DNA of 64,000 bases from NCBI RefSeq assembly GCF_015832195.1, contig NC_052027.1, positions 10,536,149 to 10,600,148 on the forward strand. The letters are read 5' to 3'. The position numbers and the translations under genes were made by a program. Below the pieces are notes generated by a model, which ran no database searches, had not been told where the DNA came from, and was given only the letters and a program-made list of their open reading frames with translations. The DNA comes from Motacilla alba alba (lineage: Eukaryota; Chordata; Aves; Passeriformes; Motacillidae). This document shows positions 47,463 to 61,363 of the stretch, piece after piece. Every line of letters starts with the position of its first letter. Position 1 is the first letter of the stretch.

Positions 47463-49057
47463 CTAGAAATGGGGAAGGGGGAACAAGGGCACCCCTTTGA
47501 AACTCCTTCTTGTTCTTCCCTTTGATGTGATGTCAGGGCAGGTGCTCACACACACAACTTCTTTGCTTTGATAAATCCATGCCTCACAGGCAAGATTTCA
47601 AAGAGAATTTTCAAGCACCTTCCCTACCCTCTCCTGACGAGTTTGAGCTGGGAAGGGGGGAAGCTGGGTGGAAGTGGAGGAGTCGAGCATCAGCTGTGGA
47701 GGCACAGATGTGAAAATCAGCAACAGCACCAAAATCACTTCTGGCACAAGCACAGTGGAAGGACAGGCTCTCTCCCCACTTCTGCCTTCCAGGCTGGTGG
47801 AAGGTGCTGTGCCTTTGTGGCAGGATTGCCATATGTGTGGATCAAGGTGGGAGTGGGGAGCCACCAAATATTATCCCCACCACTCTGGCAGGGTCTGTTT
47901 GTTGGGTTCTGGCTTCTTTGGTTCAGAAAACAAAAATCCACTGCGATTTCTTTGGACTCACCTTATCACTTGGAGCCTGTAAAAATGCAGTTGTGTCTCT
48001 CCTTGGGAGGAGTGCAGTTTAGCATTAGCCATGTAAGGATCCCTGTGTCCCTGCATATGGGGAGAAGGAGGCTTCCCCCAATCCTCAGCCACAAAATGAG
48101 ATGCTGTCTGGAGCCAGAATAGGATTTGGAGATTATGATTCAGAAGGAGTCTAATGTAGGAGCCAGTGACCTCACAGGAGAAATCTGGCTTAAGCGTTTT
48201 AGTGGGGAAAAAAATGATACATGCAGGAAGAGACTGTAATCCCTGAAACTTTTGCAGGGTGAAAATTCCACCATCACCTCCTGCAAAAAGATGCTTGTTT
48301 GCCCCTTTTGGTCTAAAATCCTCACTGAAGTGAGAGCTTGTCTGGCAGGGATCAGCTGGGTGTGGTTCTGTGCTCCTGTCCCCAGTAGCCACACAGAAAA
48401 TCCTTCCCCAAAAACACAGGAGTCTGCACCCACTCAAGAGTGCTGGAATAAACCTTCATGTGTCTGGTGTGCTCCTGGTGGCTCCTGGAGAGGAGTCAAG
48501 GGAAAGAGGATCCTTAAGAACCTACCTTTTATTCACATGCAGATACTGGTCCCTATGTGGGCAAGATTAAATCATCAACCATCATAAAATACCATAAAAA
48601 CAGATTAGCTTTTGCTCTGGGAGTTTTACCAGCTCTGCCCAGCCCTTCTCGAGGCTGATGGAGGTAGCACATACAAAATTTAGCACACTTTTCCCACAAA
48701 GAGCACCTTTTCTGCCAGAATATGCAGCAGAGGTTAACTTAATAAACAAGGCAGCTCCAAAACCTGCTCTTTGTTACAGGAAATTTATCTGGGTTCCTCA
48801 GATGGGGAAATGGGCAGCTCACAGGGACTCAGTGACACTGTATGAAAAATTTCATAAAGTTCCTTTTACTCAAAACTTCCAGTTCTTTGATTTCTCATGT
48901 TACATTTTCCCTGAAATGATGCATTTTGATGACAGTCCAAACAAAAATAATTTTTTCCCAAGAAAGTTCTAACAATGTGATTTTATTAGGGGTTGGTTTT
49001 GGTTTATTTTATGAGATAGTAAATTACCTTCAAAAAACTGATTTGAATTTTTGTTTT

Positions 49058-49067
49058 GGGGGGGGGG
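49058..49067. repeat. Poly(G) run, G10
   Basis: Ten consecutive G residues lie in otherwise T-rich sequence. It is a simple homopolymer and a likely site of length error in sequencing. Confidence 0.9.
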
Positions 49068-49319
49068 ATAGGAAAGTGAGTAATTTTATCATGGCAAAGT
49101 AAAGAGTAATTTGTAAGTCACTGTCAAAGGTAGAACAAAACCCTTCTTTTTCCCATGTGAAACATTGCTTTCCTGATCTTCCTACAAATCTCTTTTATTT
49201 TTCTTTGCACATTTTTTTAACCACACTTTACCCAACCTATTTGCATACAGATGAGCAAAATAGTTCCTACAATACTATTCACATGCATCTATCTAACCTC
49301 AGACTTCTGTCAGGGATAC

Positions 49320-49340
49320 AAAAAAAAAAAAAAAAAAAAA
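49320..49340. repeat. Poly(A) tract, A21
   Basis: Twenty-one consecutive A residues follow 'gggatac'. There is no recognisable retroposed body upstream. Confidence 0.95.
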
Positions 49341-50249
49341 GACAATTATTTTATTTCTAATAGATTAACAACCTATCCATTTCATTTTATATCGAGGGAT
49401 TTGGATTTATTTACAGAGACAGTGGAATATTTGGCTGAATTAACAGTTTTTGCCTGCTTTATGGTGAAAAGCAGAAACCCCCTCCTATTTCACCTTTTAT
49501 GTGTATTATAAATCAGCTTAAGTTCATAAGGAATTCTATGATTTTCTGCTCTGATATACTCACAGAGCAGCACAAAGGGCTTTAGCCTTCCTCCTACTGG
49601 AAAATGGGAGTAGTCACTATATACCATATATAGCCAACAAGCAAAAAGATTTCAATGTGTTCCTGTAGCAGCAACATATGGTTTCCAAAAAAATCCATCC
49701 TTAAATATACATTGATTTTTCTGAGATGGGAAACTCAGAGTGAAAAACCTGTAGGAGATAGGGTGGTGGACATCAACTGAAATATTATGATCTGCTGAAT
49801 CAAATCTGAATTTTAGATTGATCTCACAAGCAGCAGATTCTTGCCTGAACTTCTGTAGTGATTTGAAAAAGATGGTGTTAGGGAGATTTGCATATTATTA
49901 CAGAGATACGGAGCCAAATTACCTCTGTCAGGATGAGACAGAATTTCTCCTCTGACTGCAGTGCCACAAGGCATCCTGAGAGCCCTGGTACAATAGATTG
50001 TGTTGGGAAAAGGAGTTCAAAAGCCAGAAAGTACCTGAAATAAGCCAAAATGAGACATGCTGGTACTTCCTAATAGAAATTAGTGACCTTATTATTTTGC
50101 CTAAGTTGTCTATTTCACATCAACCTGCTCGTAACCAAATGTTGCAATGTCAGAAATTCACGTGGGGTTGCAGCTTGCATTTCCCATTAGCTCTAGCAAC
50201 AAGCTATTTATGTAGGACTTGTCATTGTTCTGTTTGAGTCTCTCCTAAA

Positions 50250-50400
50250 CTTTAATTAATCTGTCCTTTCAACACCCCTGCAGCCCTGTAAAGTGAGGAT
50301 ACAGCTGGTATTCCTTTTTGCATGATTAAACGCCTTGCCCAGGGTCACCCCAGGAGTATGAGACAGAGCCAGAAACACAGCCTAGCTCTTCTGAATCTCA
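50250..50400 (+). mobile_element. MIR SINE relic
   Basis: In order, the sequence shows a 'tttaattaatc' start, 'caacacccctgcagccctgtaaagtgagg', a degenerate centre, 'cgccttgcccagggtcaccc', then 'agacagagcc' and 'cctagctcttctgaatct'. These parallel the second half of the MIR consensus, which runs through a CTCATTTAATCC-like part, a CTTGCCCAAGGTCAC-like part and a GGCAGAGCC-like part. MIR is an ancient tRNA-derived SINE spread by LINE2 before the amniote radiation. The copy is strongly diverged and inactive. Confidence 0.65.
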
Positions 50401-50404
50401 AAGG

Positions 50405-53400
50405 GCTATCCTTCTTCAAATCTCTGCCTTTGATGGATCTTGGCAGAGGTTCAGTCAAGTCTCATCCTACATTCCTTCAGCACTTCAGCACTAAGAGCTG
50501 AGCTCCAGGGGCGTTCAGTATTGAGCCAGCCTGGCTTCTGCCTCAGTTCTTGGCCAATTGGGCTGAGGGTGCCACATCTGAGTCAAGCCAAGGCTTTGAA
50601 ATTTTTGAAATTCATCCACTGCTCATCCTTACAGCTCACACCTCCAGACAAAGGGAAGCAACTGCTTTTCTGGAAACTAGAAGGAAAAGGAACTTCTTTT
50701 TCTGCATGTATTCAATCTTATTTAGCTCCCTTTCTCTCTCTTCTTACAAAATTTATAGTGTATATGTAAGCTATAAAAAGCAATAAGATGCAATTTATGC
50801 AAGTAGCATGCCAGTGCACCATAAGTTCCTGTCCCTTCCATGAATTAGGCTGGGATAAATTTTAATGTCAGGGTTTCACACTGACATGTCTTTAGGTGGC
50901 TAATACAGTAAGTGCCAACTGGAGAACACTAAAGTAACAGCTCTGCAAACCAAGGTCAACTTCCCATATAAAGACCTGGCCAAAATATTGCCAAATGGCA
51001 GTGTCACTGTTCTGCTTTGCTCAAGGGAAAGTGCAGCCATGGCCGTTTGTTCCCTCCCTGGCACTCTTTGGTGCAACACATCTGTTGCTTCAGCTGCTAT
51101 CAGAGCCTTTGGCAACTCCCTGCCCCTATCTGGTCCTTGCCAGCCTGCTTTGCATGGTGATTTGCAGCCCACTTCCTTTCTGTTTGAAGCTATGGCTAAT
51201 GAAACAGGTGGCTGTCATTATTAAGAGCACTTGCTGTTCACTCCCCTCCAGCATCACCACTTCTTGCTAGGTGCCAGTGCTATTTCTTCCTTCCACTGTG
51301 CAGTTGTGGGCACAACTGCCAATGCCACCACTTTTCCAACAGTCCTGCAATTCCTTCAAAGGGAATGAAAAGCCTGCTCTCAACCCATCCAGAATCCTCC
51401 TCCCACAAGCAGAATACCCTCGCAGCCCAGCAATTCTTAATCCAAACTCTGCTGTCCATGGGGAAGGGAAAGAACAGGTGGGCAGATGGAGAGGGCTGGG
51501 AAGTCTGGGCAGTGGCAGTGCCACAGCCACAGGAGATCTGTTACAGCAAGACCTCCTCTATGGCAGAACTGCTGGAGCCGAGCAGGAAATGCTGGAAGAA
51601 AGAGCTGACCTGTGGGGTTGATGGCCTGGCCAAGCTGGCCCCATCCCTTGCTGCTTTTCCATTCCCTATTTCACTTCTCTCCTCGAGTGACCAGCAAATA
51701 GGATTGGTCTTGGGAGTTTCAGTCTGAGCAGGGCTTTAGGAGAAAGCACAAAGAGCAGTGCAGCAACCACGCATCCTCATTCCTGCAGAGTGTGGCACAG
51801 AGTGAGCTCCCCTGAGAGCAATCCACTCATCAGGAGATGAAGTCAAATGGAAGGACCGCATGGTGGTACCCTGCCACCAGGCTGCTCTCAAAGGCATCCT
51901 TATCCTTATTATAATCTTTCAGCATCAAACCCTGCCCACTGCCCCATCAGCCTCCCTGAAAGGCTTCTTGCCACCAACTCCCCAAAAAGTCAAATTTCCT
52001 TTTCTGCTTTAGTGATCTGTATTTTGGTCCACTCAAGAGCAAACCTTTGTGAGAACATTTCAGAGTCTCTTTGATTACTGAGATCAGCCAACCGTTGGGA
52101 TCAAGGCTGATTTGAAAAAGCAAGAAGACATAATTGGTGTATATTTTGGCATAGCATAGATATCTTATCCTGCCCTACAACAGAATTTCTACCATCCTCA
52201 GTGAAAACATCTCTGTGTTAATGAATTATATTAAATATTGCTATAACAAACAACAGTCATTATGTTTCTTGGGGCTCCCCCAGTCACTGCTCACTGTACA
52301 TCATTAGTAGAACAGTAAAATAAGATTACAGCTTTACAATAAAAGAACACATTCTGCATGGTAATTTACCCCTTCAGGAGACAGCTTCTCAAATTCATTA
52401 GATTATAACTCTGATTTTCTACAGTTCTTTGAGGAACACAATGTTGAACATGATCTACAGCTCCCAAGTCCTCTTGAGAAGAGACATCATTCTCATATCC
52501 ATGAGTGGGGCTTAGACAAATATAGGAATGAAATTCAGTAAGATTCATCTTCCCCAAATACCTCTCCTGGGTAAAAGAGCAGATTCAGAGACACCTTAAG
52601 CTCTTCTCTCCTTGCACCTAAACATCTTGCTAGTGAAGACAGCCTGGGTAAGTCTTTTAAAATCTGCTGTAAACAAAGATCATTGGCTAAGCAAACATCC
52701 TGCATTATCTCTGGATCAAGTGTTGTAAATTTGTACTTTTAGTGACCTCAGAAATTTACTTGAATAACCTTTTGCTGTGGTCTGAATTAGCATTTGATCT
52801 TTTCTGTGATAGCTGGTGTGGAAGTGACATGGCAACAAGAGCTCTCACTTGAAGGAAGGATCCAAGAAAGACTCTTCTCAAGTCGTATAGCACAGCAAAA
52901 CACAAACAGTGTTTTCATGACCATGATTTTCTTTGCTCAAACACTTATGTAGCTTCAGATCCTTGAAAATTCTCTCTTTTCTTTGTATGCAAGGGAAATT
53001 TTGCAAGAGAAATGAAAACCATTCTAAAATACATAAAACAACCCTGGAGGAACTTCAGAAGTCCAAATATTTTGCATTTCTGTTTTATTTACATTCCATT
53101 TGCTTGTTTGCTTTAAAAAAAAAAATTCTTTGCATTCTTCTGTTGGAATAATATTATCTGAGAAACCACATAGTCATGCCTTTTCACAAACACAATGTGG
53201 TTAAGGAATAAGGAGTAATTTAAGAATGCTCTTAAAATAATCTTGCATGGCAAATCCCTTTGTTTATGAGGATTAAAGAATACATGATAATTTTTTAAGC
53301 TCATCGTCTTGGTGATTTTAAAGACGTTTTCATGGACTCACTGTAAGTCATTCTCAGCACTGAATACACCCAAGGAAAAATGATTCTTTGTATAAATCTG

Positions 53401-53585
53401 AATAAATCCTGTGCCGCCTGGGCATAACCTCTTTCCCTATTGACAAGTCAAAGTCATGGCAAGTTGAGGAAACTACCTGTAGATATGATGGTTTCTAACA
53501 CAAATCCTATCAGATTTTATAGGGTTCCCACAAGAAAATCCAGTAGTTCTGGACCATCAGTTCAGTTTCCCTATCTCATATGAGA
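50405..53585. other. Unique non-coding DNA, no gene seen
   Basis: No supported gene. The GC-richer segment at 51270-51730 carries overlapping open frames on both strands (up to 120 codons) without recognisable protein features. The remainder is AT-richer unique sequence with a short A-run near 53116-53126. Confidence 0.6.
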
Positions 53586-53589
53586 TGAA

Positions 53590-53722
53590 AGTGTTCAAGG
53601 CCAGGATGGAGAGGGCTTTGAGCAAGCTGGTCTAGTGGAAAGTGTCCCTGCCCATGGCAGAGGGAAGGAATTTGACAGTCTTTAAGGTCCCTTCCCACCC
53701 AAACATTCTGTGATCCTGTGGT
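53590..53722 (+). mobile_element. CR1 LINE, 3'-end fragment
   Basis: This is the clearest mobile-element match in the window. It reads 'gtgttcaaggccagga', 'agggctttgagcaagc', 'tggtctagtggaaag', 'tgtccctgcccatgg', 'ctttaaggtcccttcc' and 'cattctgtgatcctgtgg', which is nearly the standard avian CR1 3' end. Only the last 130 bp or so are present, as expected for 5'-truncated CR1 insertions. It is closer to the family wording than the 4.7-kb copy and so probably younger. Confidence 0.94.
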
Positions 53723-55742
53723 AGCTCTGCGCTAAGATTGATGGTTGTGTCTCGTCCTGAACAGTGAAGACCAAGGGCAGGTAACTTGGAAGAAAAGATT
53801 TCTGAATAAAGGAAGAGGAGGAGGCACTTGACAAAGCCAAACAAATAACCTGGCATTTATCACACCACTGATGCTGGCGAGAGCCAGTCACAGCTGCAGA
53901 GAGAGATTCTTATCTGTGTTGATTTTATTTCTTCATATTCCCTATATGAATTGTATCCCGTTGTTCACTCAAGCTCCATCCATGAATAAGATTAAGAAAC
54001 ACTTTTATCAAGGAGCACCATAGCCCTGTCAGTCTCTGTGCTGTTTGCAAAGGACCAGGAAAGTCAGGAAGGTCCACGCCATTGACAAATTATTTCACCC
54101 AAAAAATGGTGCTGGTACTAAGCTTTTAAAGGCTGGTAAATCTTCTGCTCCATTAAACCAAACCCACAGAACCCATTAATTGGTGTCTTTCTTACAGTGA
54201 AGTGCTGGTTCTAATTTGACATATATTTTATGCATCACTCTACCCCTTGGTTCATAAAAATGATCCAAATTCGCCTCGCCTCGCTGGTTGAGGCCACTTT
54301 CCAAATGCCTGTCCATAATCTTAGATGAAAAATTATAGCCCTGGAAAGGTGATGTGTCAGGGGAGTGTGAGACACACCAACACACATCCAGATGCAAGGC
54401 AACAGTCTGCTGAATTAAAATTACAAAAAGAGGAAATGATGAACCACCTCATTAATTTAACTTGTCACTCTGATGGCCTCACTCCATGTAAATAAATAGG
54501 GAATGGGAGAAAGAAAAGAGCATTATTACAGCACAGCTAAAACAAGAAAGTACTCAGGTCATCACCCACTCTAAGTGACATCCGCAATGATACAGCTTTA
54601 ACCTCATGATGGTTTGGTCACCCTGGCCTGACCATGGCATTTCTGATGTGTGATCAGATACTGTGAGAGGCTGGGCACTGCTGGGGAAGGTCTCAGCACA
54701 TCCAGTTCCTCTGGCTGTATTGATAATTCAAGCAATTCATCCAGACAATCCCCAGTGCTTAACAGAAAAGACCCCACACTAATCTCTCGGCATTTCCCTT
54801 TCCTGAAGCTTGAAGCCATATATGCTCTGTAGTGGACTTTTTTTTTCTCTTAAAGATTCTCTCCAAACATTGAATGACTTTGCAACACAGAGACTTTTCT
54901 ACCTATTTTGAATCAGTTAATTAATTAAATACAGAAACAAGCTGAAATTCCAGGGTGCACCAAAAGCAAAGGCAGCTGTTCAATACCAGCAGCTCAAAAT
55001 GATGAATACCACACTTACTTCTATCTGAAACACAGAAAGCAGCTTCACACTTTAATATAGCCCCTAGGAAAACTAGAATGAAAAATCTAGCCACATTGCT
55101 AAGCCAAAAACAATTTAAGGGGTTTGGAAATGATGTCTGATCTCATGTTAAACAAGGTCCTCAGTAAATCACTGGGAAGGAGTCCTCTGGTAAAAGGGCA
55201 AGGGGTTCTGTGGAAGGCACAGTGAGGCTGCCAGCTCGTGGGGCTCAGCGTGGCAATTCTTACTGGACAAACCCTACAAGCCCAAGGCACCTTGCTTAGC
55301 TCCAGACTTGCTGATTCTACTCCTATCCTTAATTACACCTTGACATAATTTTGGTTATGGGGTAGGCTTTTATTCTTATCCCACTTTTCTTATACACTCT
55401 AAAGCAATAATAACACCTTCTAGCACCCATCCAACAGCTTTATATGCAAATTTATAGGGATATGCCCATATCCATATTTACCTGTCAATATAGTTTTAGT
55501 TACAGCCACAGCTGGTCCAGGACCCCTCCTGTGATTTGCAGTGTTGTGCTGAGGAGTTGAGTCACTTTTTCCTGTGGACTCAGGGTCTTGTCCCAAACCC
55601 TTTCCTCTCAGGCTGGGAAGACTGTCAGCTGAAGTTAATGCAAAGTCTTGGGAAAAGAGTTTACACTTTACACCTGAATATTTCATAGAGCCATAATCTG
55701 CACAAGACTGATGACAATTTGGGAAATGATGGGAAAATAATG

Positions 55743-55776
55743 GCAACAACAATAATAGTAACAATAACAATAAATG
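55743..55776. repeat. Degenerate (AAC/AAT)n microsatellite
   Basis: Triplets of 'aac', 'aat' and 'agt' follow one another ('caacaacaataatagtaac') for about 34 bp. It is an imperfect trinucleotide run. Confidence 0.6.
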
Positions 55777-58700
55777 TTTTCCTATTTATCCTTTCCTTCT
55801 TTGCTGAAAATGTGATTGGAAAGGGAGGCATTGCAAGAGCTCTGAATGACCTACTTTGAATTTTCCCATCAAGTTCTATTTCTGCAAATTTTCTTCTGCT
55901 CAGCAGCTGCACAGAAAGGGCTGGAGCATGTGTGAAAGACTGGTCTCATGGGCTACCCTGGCAGAGCGAATGCTAAAGCCTCTCCAACAATGCTGTTCTC
56001 AAGTGGTTTCCTCATTTTCTGGACTTCAGAGGTCCCAGTTATTTCAATCATGGATAACAGTATCCACTTATCCAGATGCCTGTATAAGCTCTCAGAAACT
56101 GGAGGCTTTTTAGTCTTTTGTTTCTCTATTCTTTCATATATACTGCATTTCCCTCAGTGTGCTCTACTATCAGGCCCTTCACTATGATACAGGAAAGCAA
56201 AGCTTGTCCCTGGACACTGCACTCAATTTCAATGACAGCAGCCAAATTTGATAGCCATGTACTGCAAGTTCTCAGCCAAGAGAGTGGTTTCAAAAGAAAT
56301 GTGGCAACTTGTTATACTTTTAATCTAGTTTGTGTTCTTCCTTTTCTATCAGATGTTTGTGGGGCAGTGATGGAGGTGGGAGGCACTTGCTGGCAAAAAA
56401 CCAGGCTCCCCTCAAGATCAGATCGGGGGCAGAAAAGGCTGGTCCCTGAGATGTGTATGAGCATCCACCCTTTTCAGGTCCAAGTGTCCATGCTGCTAAT
56501 AAGGTTTGAATCTAAATCCACTTCCAGCCACTAGCTGGACTCCAACTGCACCCAGATCAATATGATCAAAGGCACACTGTGGATGTTACTCAGAGCATGC
56601 CCCAGACCTAACCATAGCATTCATTAAAAGCCCATTCTCCCTGGGATGCTGCTGATTTGGCACACCTCACTTTTCTTTCATCCTAACTCCTGAAAACTCA
56701 CTCCTCATGCCTGCAGCTGCTCAGTGCTCTGGGTTGCTCATGGACTTTTTCCTACCCACAGCCAGATGGAAGCAGGCTGGAGGAGGCCTGTAGAGAAATG
56801 AATTTTTGTCCCCTGCACCACGAGGAGGAGTTGTCCTCTGTCACCTGCCGGGTTCTTCCAGCTCTTCTGTTTGACACCTTTTTCTCCACCCTGCCTCACC
56901 CACTCAGCAGCAGTGGCAGCTCTCCTGCCCTGCAGGCACAGGCTCTGTTCTCTGTGCTGAAGGAGGGTCCCAGTAGCCTCTCTGAGGTCTTTACCTCCTT
57001 CTGGTGCAGCCATACACCAGTGGATATGCTCTCATGATCTCTTCTTGATGTCTCTCATTGTCCGTAGTGTAGGATCCGAGGGGCATGAAGGGTAGGAAGG
57101 AGAATAGTTGTGAAAGTGACAATTCCTATCCATATTCCTTTCTGTGTCATGAAAACATACTTCCATCCCCGGCAGCATTTAATCATATGGCTTTAACTTT
57201 CCTCCCAGCACCCAGGGGGAGGGGAAAGTCCCTGGCTAAACTCAGAATGCCATTTTGTGGCAATTTATGAACAAACAAGCTTCCCATCAAACCAATCCTT
57301 AGAAATGTCACTCCAGGCTGGCACTAAGCAGAGATTAAACGATGGATTGTCAACCTTCCTTTTTTTATTTGATGTTTTGAATTTCACTGTTCCTCTCTTT
57401 CATTAAAAATGAACTAGCAAGGAAAAAAAAGCAGAATAAAATAGAATCCTTTTACATCTAAAAGTCAAGATAATTATCTCTTATATCCAACCCACTCCTC
57501 CAAGACTCTGAATGAAGCCATCATTAAAATCTGTGTCCATCTGGTGACTTTTCCACAGCTAATTAGGTGAAGAAGCCAGTTAACAGATATGTTCTGCTGA
57601 AATATTTCTCTCTCTCTCCATCTTTTTAAAAACTTCCAGACATGGCCCATGTACAACCTGGATGCTGCCTGTTCATCCCTCAGGGTCTAGGAGAACATGA
57701 GGAGAGGCAGGGTGGGAGGTGGATGCTTGGTGAGATGCTCACCATGGCTCTTTCATGGCATCAGGGCTGGGAAAAAAAGGAGGAAGAGGATGCAGGAGGC
57801 AGCAGGGTTGACTTCTGCTGTGCAGGAAGCCCTTTGGCGAGCTGGTCGGATGTTCTGCTGGCAGCGTTTCAGTGCATTTCTGCATGGGGCTTCTTTTAAT
57901 ACTGTGATTTTCTCCCTGTGGTTTGTCAGGCACTCAGCCAGCCTACTAAAGACTCTCTACCAGATCCCCATCTGCTGCATTTATTAGAGCTTGTCACCCT
58001 AACACCTAGGGGCTGCAAGGTATTGATTCCTCCTGGGTCCAGATGGATGGTTCATGGGGTCCCCCCCCTCCCCCGACCCTGCACCAGATCTTGCTGTTGG
58101 CACTTTGAGGACTGCAAATTTTCAGATAGCCCCAAACTCACAAAAAGGCTCCTGTGGGAGCCCTCCAAAACTGCATATGGTCCATACTGACCCATCTAAA
58201 TGTGAGTGAGGAGTGTGTAAAGTGCACTGACCTCATTCCAGGTTCAGTGCTGGAGGCAGGGTCAGTCTCCAAGTGCTGAAACCATCTCTAGGGTCCCAGG
58301 GGAAATATTCAGCCACCCTTACACCTTATGAGAGCCTGGATCTCATGTCAAGGACAGTGGGCAAGTGTCTGAGTGTGGCAGCTGAGGGCACAAATCCTTT
58401 AATGATTCCGCCACCAAGCACCCAGAAGGTCTGGCCAGTTACTCACACTGCTCAGGAGAGCTGACTGAGGGAGTTTCAGAGCTCACTGTCCAGTCTCTCA
58501 CTCACTCATCCAGCCTGTTTTTCCCTTTGCGGGTGTAGCTGCCAGAAACTGTGCCCTTTTCCACCAGGATCCCGGGGCTCAGAGCCCCACAGCTCACAGC
58601 AGGACACACAGGTTTGGGATCAGGCATGCAAGGAATTGCTGGCAATGCAGCCTGCTCTGTGTGTGTAACACAATTCCATGACTGCATGCACATCCATCAC

Positions 58701-61324
58701 AGGAGTGGGAAAGACCCTTGGGATTTTTAATGGCTTTTCTAGTGTGCTCCAAGGTTCCTCCCAACTGAACAGTCAGGCCCCACTGCTTTGGGGCTCAGCA
58801 GTCTCTATGCAGCTGTGCTGTTTGGGAATATAAACTCCTGAGAGTACAAACCTTGCCTTGCTCACTGCCCTTTTCTGGAAAATGTCTGCCTCAGTTTGGC
58901 ACAATTACATTAATGTGGTTATAATTCTAGAGGGATTGTAACAAGAAAGTAATACAATAACTTCCCAATCTTCTCTCAAAGACAAGTAACAGACCACAAG
59001 GACTCTGGCTCAAGGGAAGCAGGACACACTGACCCAAAAGGTCTTGGCTGATTTTCATTTCTTTGATTGGGTTCATGAAAAGAGAAAACTACTAGAAGGA
59101 TTTTCATTGTCATTTACTTCTAAATTTTGAAGTTAAATGTTAAGGGAGCCCAGAAGGGTTAATGTTCACCAGATTCCATCTCTAGCCAATGATTTCCTGC
59201 TGCTGCTACGTTTACATCATGCAATTGCCATTATAGCTAAAGATGAGAAAACTTGATAAAATGAGTTCTCTATGGACACTGGACAGAAATAGAGCTGGGG
59301 GAAGAATTGTAGCAAGGGAAAGCTTGCAGGCCATAAATATATCACACACTTTAAATACAACCATAGCTTGCTACAGCGTCATCTAAACTACCATACATCC
59401 TCCTTTGTGCTCCACTGTTCATGAGCAGTAGAGGAAAAGCTATACAATTCAAACACACAAAGAGAATGAACAAAGACTATTTTCTTTAATGTTGCTGCAG
59501 TTTTCAGGAACACTGGGTTTCTTCAAGGCCATGCAAGGAAGGTGCTGAGCCAATTAAGATATTTTTCATATCTCGTGATAAGTTCACTGTATTGGAGTTA
59601 ACTCTGCCTTGTACATCTTCATCAACAATGCAATATCCCTTATACCAATTTAATTTTACATTGCCAGCAAGATAAAGGCAATTTATAAGTTTCAATGAGG
59701 GCAGACTGGCTGTGCTCCAATCCAATCCAGGGAGTGTAACATTTGCAGGGGAATTGCTCAAGACCTTAATGTCTGGCATATGGTGAGCTGCTTTCATTTC
59801 TGACCTGTGCAATTAAGGTCAGCGGCAAAAATTACATTAAAACAGTTCTTTATTAATCATGTTCTATCTAGGGCAGATGATGACAACCTCTAAGCACAGA
59901 GACCCAGCAACCACAAAGCAAAATACTGTGAATCTCAAAAACCACTCATTAACAAAGCTTTGAAGGACATTTTCTTAGGTGTTTTGCCCATGGCTTTGTA
60001 ACAATAGAGGGTAGTGGTCACATCTTGGGGGGAGCAACATGCAATCAGTGCTAGATGGTGATATTCATTCAAAGTTTGGTGGATTTCAGAGGCACCTGGA
60101 AAGAGAAATCCATGGGGATTTCTTATGCCTCTCTACTCTATTGAAAAACAGGTTCTCCAAGCAGACACTAATTTCTGAAATAGCTCTGAGTATCTCTTCA
60201 CAAATATGCCTGCCCTGAAGACCAACTGATCTTCCTTTTTGACATGCTAAGAAAATGGTCTCTGAAAGCTTGTAGTTAGCAAAACTTTCATTTTCCTGAA
60301 ACTCAGCTCTCCACTTTACCCAAAGAGATGCAAATAAAAGTAAATTCACAATGCACCATGAATTTGCATGATGTAGTGGGGAGAAGGAAGCCACCCCTTC
60401 TTGCCCCAAAGGAATGCCCCCACATCACAGTCTTCTTCTGGGCCTAATCCAAAGCCCACTTAGTGCCTCAGACATTGGTTTATTCAATTTTTGAATAAAA
60501 TGGATTGGATTTTGTCCTAGTCTGGCATGACACACCCCCGACCTTGCAATGTGACCACTTGCAGCAGGAGCTTGTGGGGCTGCTGACCCATTTGAAGGGA
60601 CCAGCAGGACATCCTGAGACTCTACAAATCATCACATGCTCACTCCTCTCGTGGACAAGGCTGATTGCTTCAGATTTCTGCTACTGATGCAGTGATGTTG
60701 TGAACCACAACATCATGAGTTCACACCCAGTGTCTGTAAGAGAAGGAGAGGCCACAGGAGGAACAGCCTGAAGACCCACTGAGCAGTGCCCCAGTGGTGA
60801 GCCTGACCCACAAAAGGAAGGCAATATCAGAGTCAACAGAAACAGAGAGATGCTGGGTCTGAAACACAAAGTAACACAAAAAAACCTCAACACATTAAAA
60901 ATTAAATGAAAGATAGAGGAATCCAGGCAGAGGCAAAGATGAATTTATAATTTCTATCAAGAGAAATGTGTAAATGAGGGAAAGACAATCTGAGCCCACG
61001 TATCTTTATTCCAGCATTCACAAGCATCTGCATTAGGCACTAAGAATAGCAATCCTATCTCATCTCCCTTCTCTTTGTTGTACATTACTAATATTAAAAG
61101 AAAGGAAAAATAATGAAAACAAGGTGTTTCTATCCCAATTGTTCACTGAAACATAAAAAAGATTCAATTTTAAAAGAAAACAACAGCCAAAAATTTTGGT
61201 TTACAATCAAATATCTTCCCAATCTCAATTAACAAAATGAAGAGTAAAGCAGGATTTCACCAAAGCTGGCCAGACATCAGGAAGCCATTCTGGTAAGATT
61301 CTCCCTGAAAAACACCAACAATAT

Positions 61325-61363
61325 GTTTTGGTTTTGTGGTTTAGTTTTTGGCTTTTTTTTTTC
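61325..61363. repeat. T/G-rich simple-sequence tract
   Basis: About 39 bp of nearly pure T and G on the plus strand ('gttttggttttgtggttt') end in a T10 run. A similar shorter stretch follows at 61483-61511. Both share strand polarity with the tracts at 15.1, 39.2 and 40.5 kb. Confidence 0.75.

Larger units (their letters stand above)
43475..50245. other. Unique non-coding DNA, no gene seen
   Basis: No supported gene. The 47568-48122 stretch is open in several frames on both strands, a sign of base composition rather than coding. Minor simple sequences are C8-A-C5 at 45368-45381, a purine run near 46262-46293, alternating GT/CA at 47429-47462, G10 at 49058-49067 and A21 at 49320-49340. AT-rich sequence at about 45930-46100 is repeat-free and could be regulatory. 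Confidence 0.6.

Noticed and set aside
47568..48122. 184-codon plus-strand open frame
   Set aside because: Several frames on both strands are open over the same interval, which reflects low stop density from base composition; no family resemblance.
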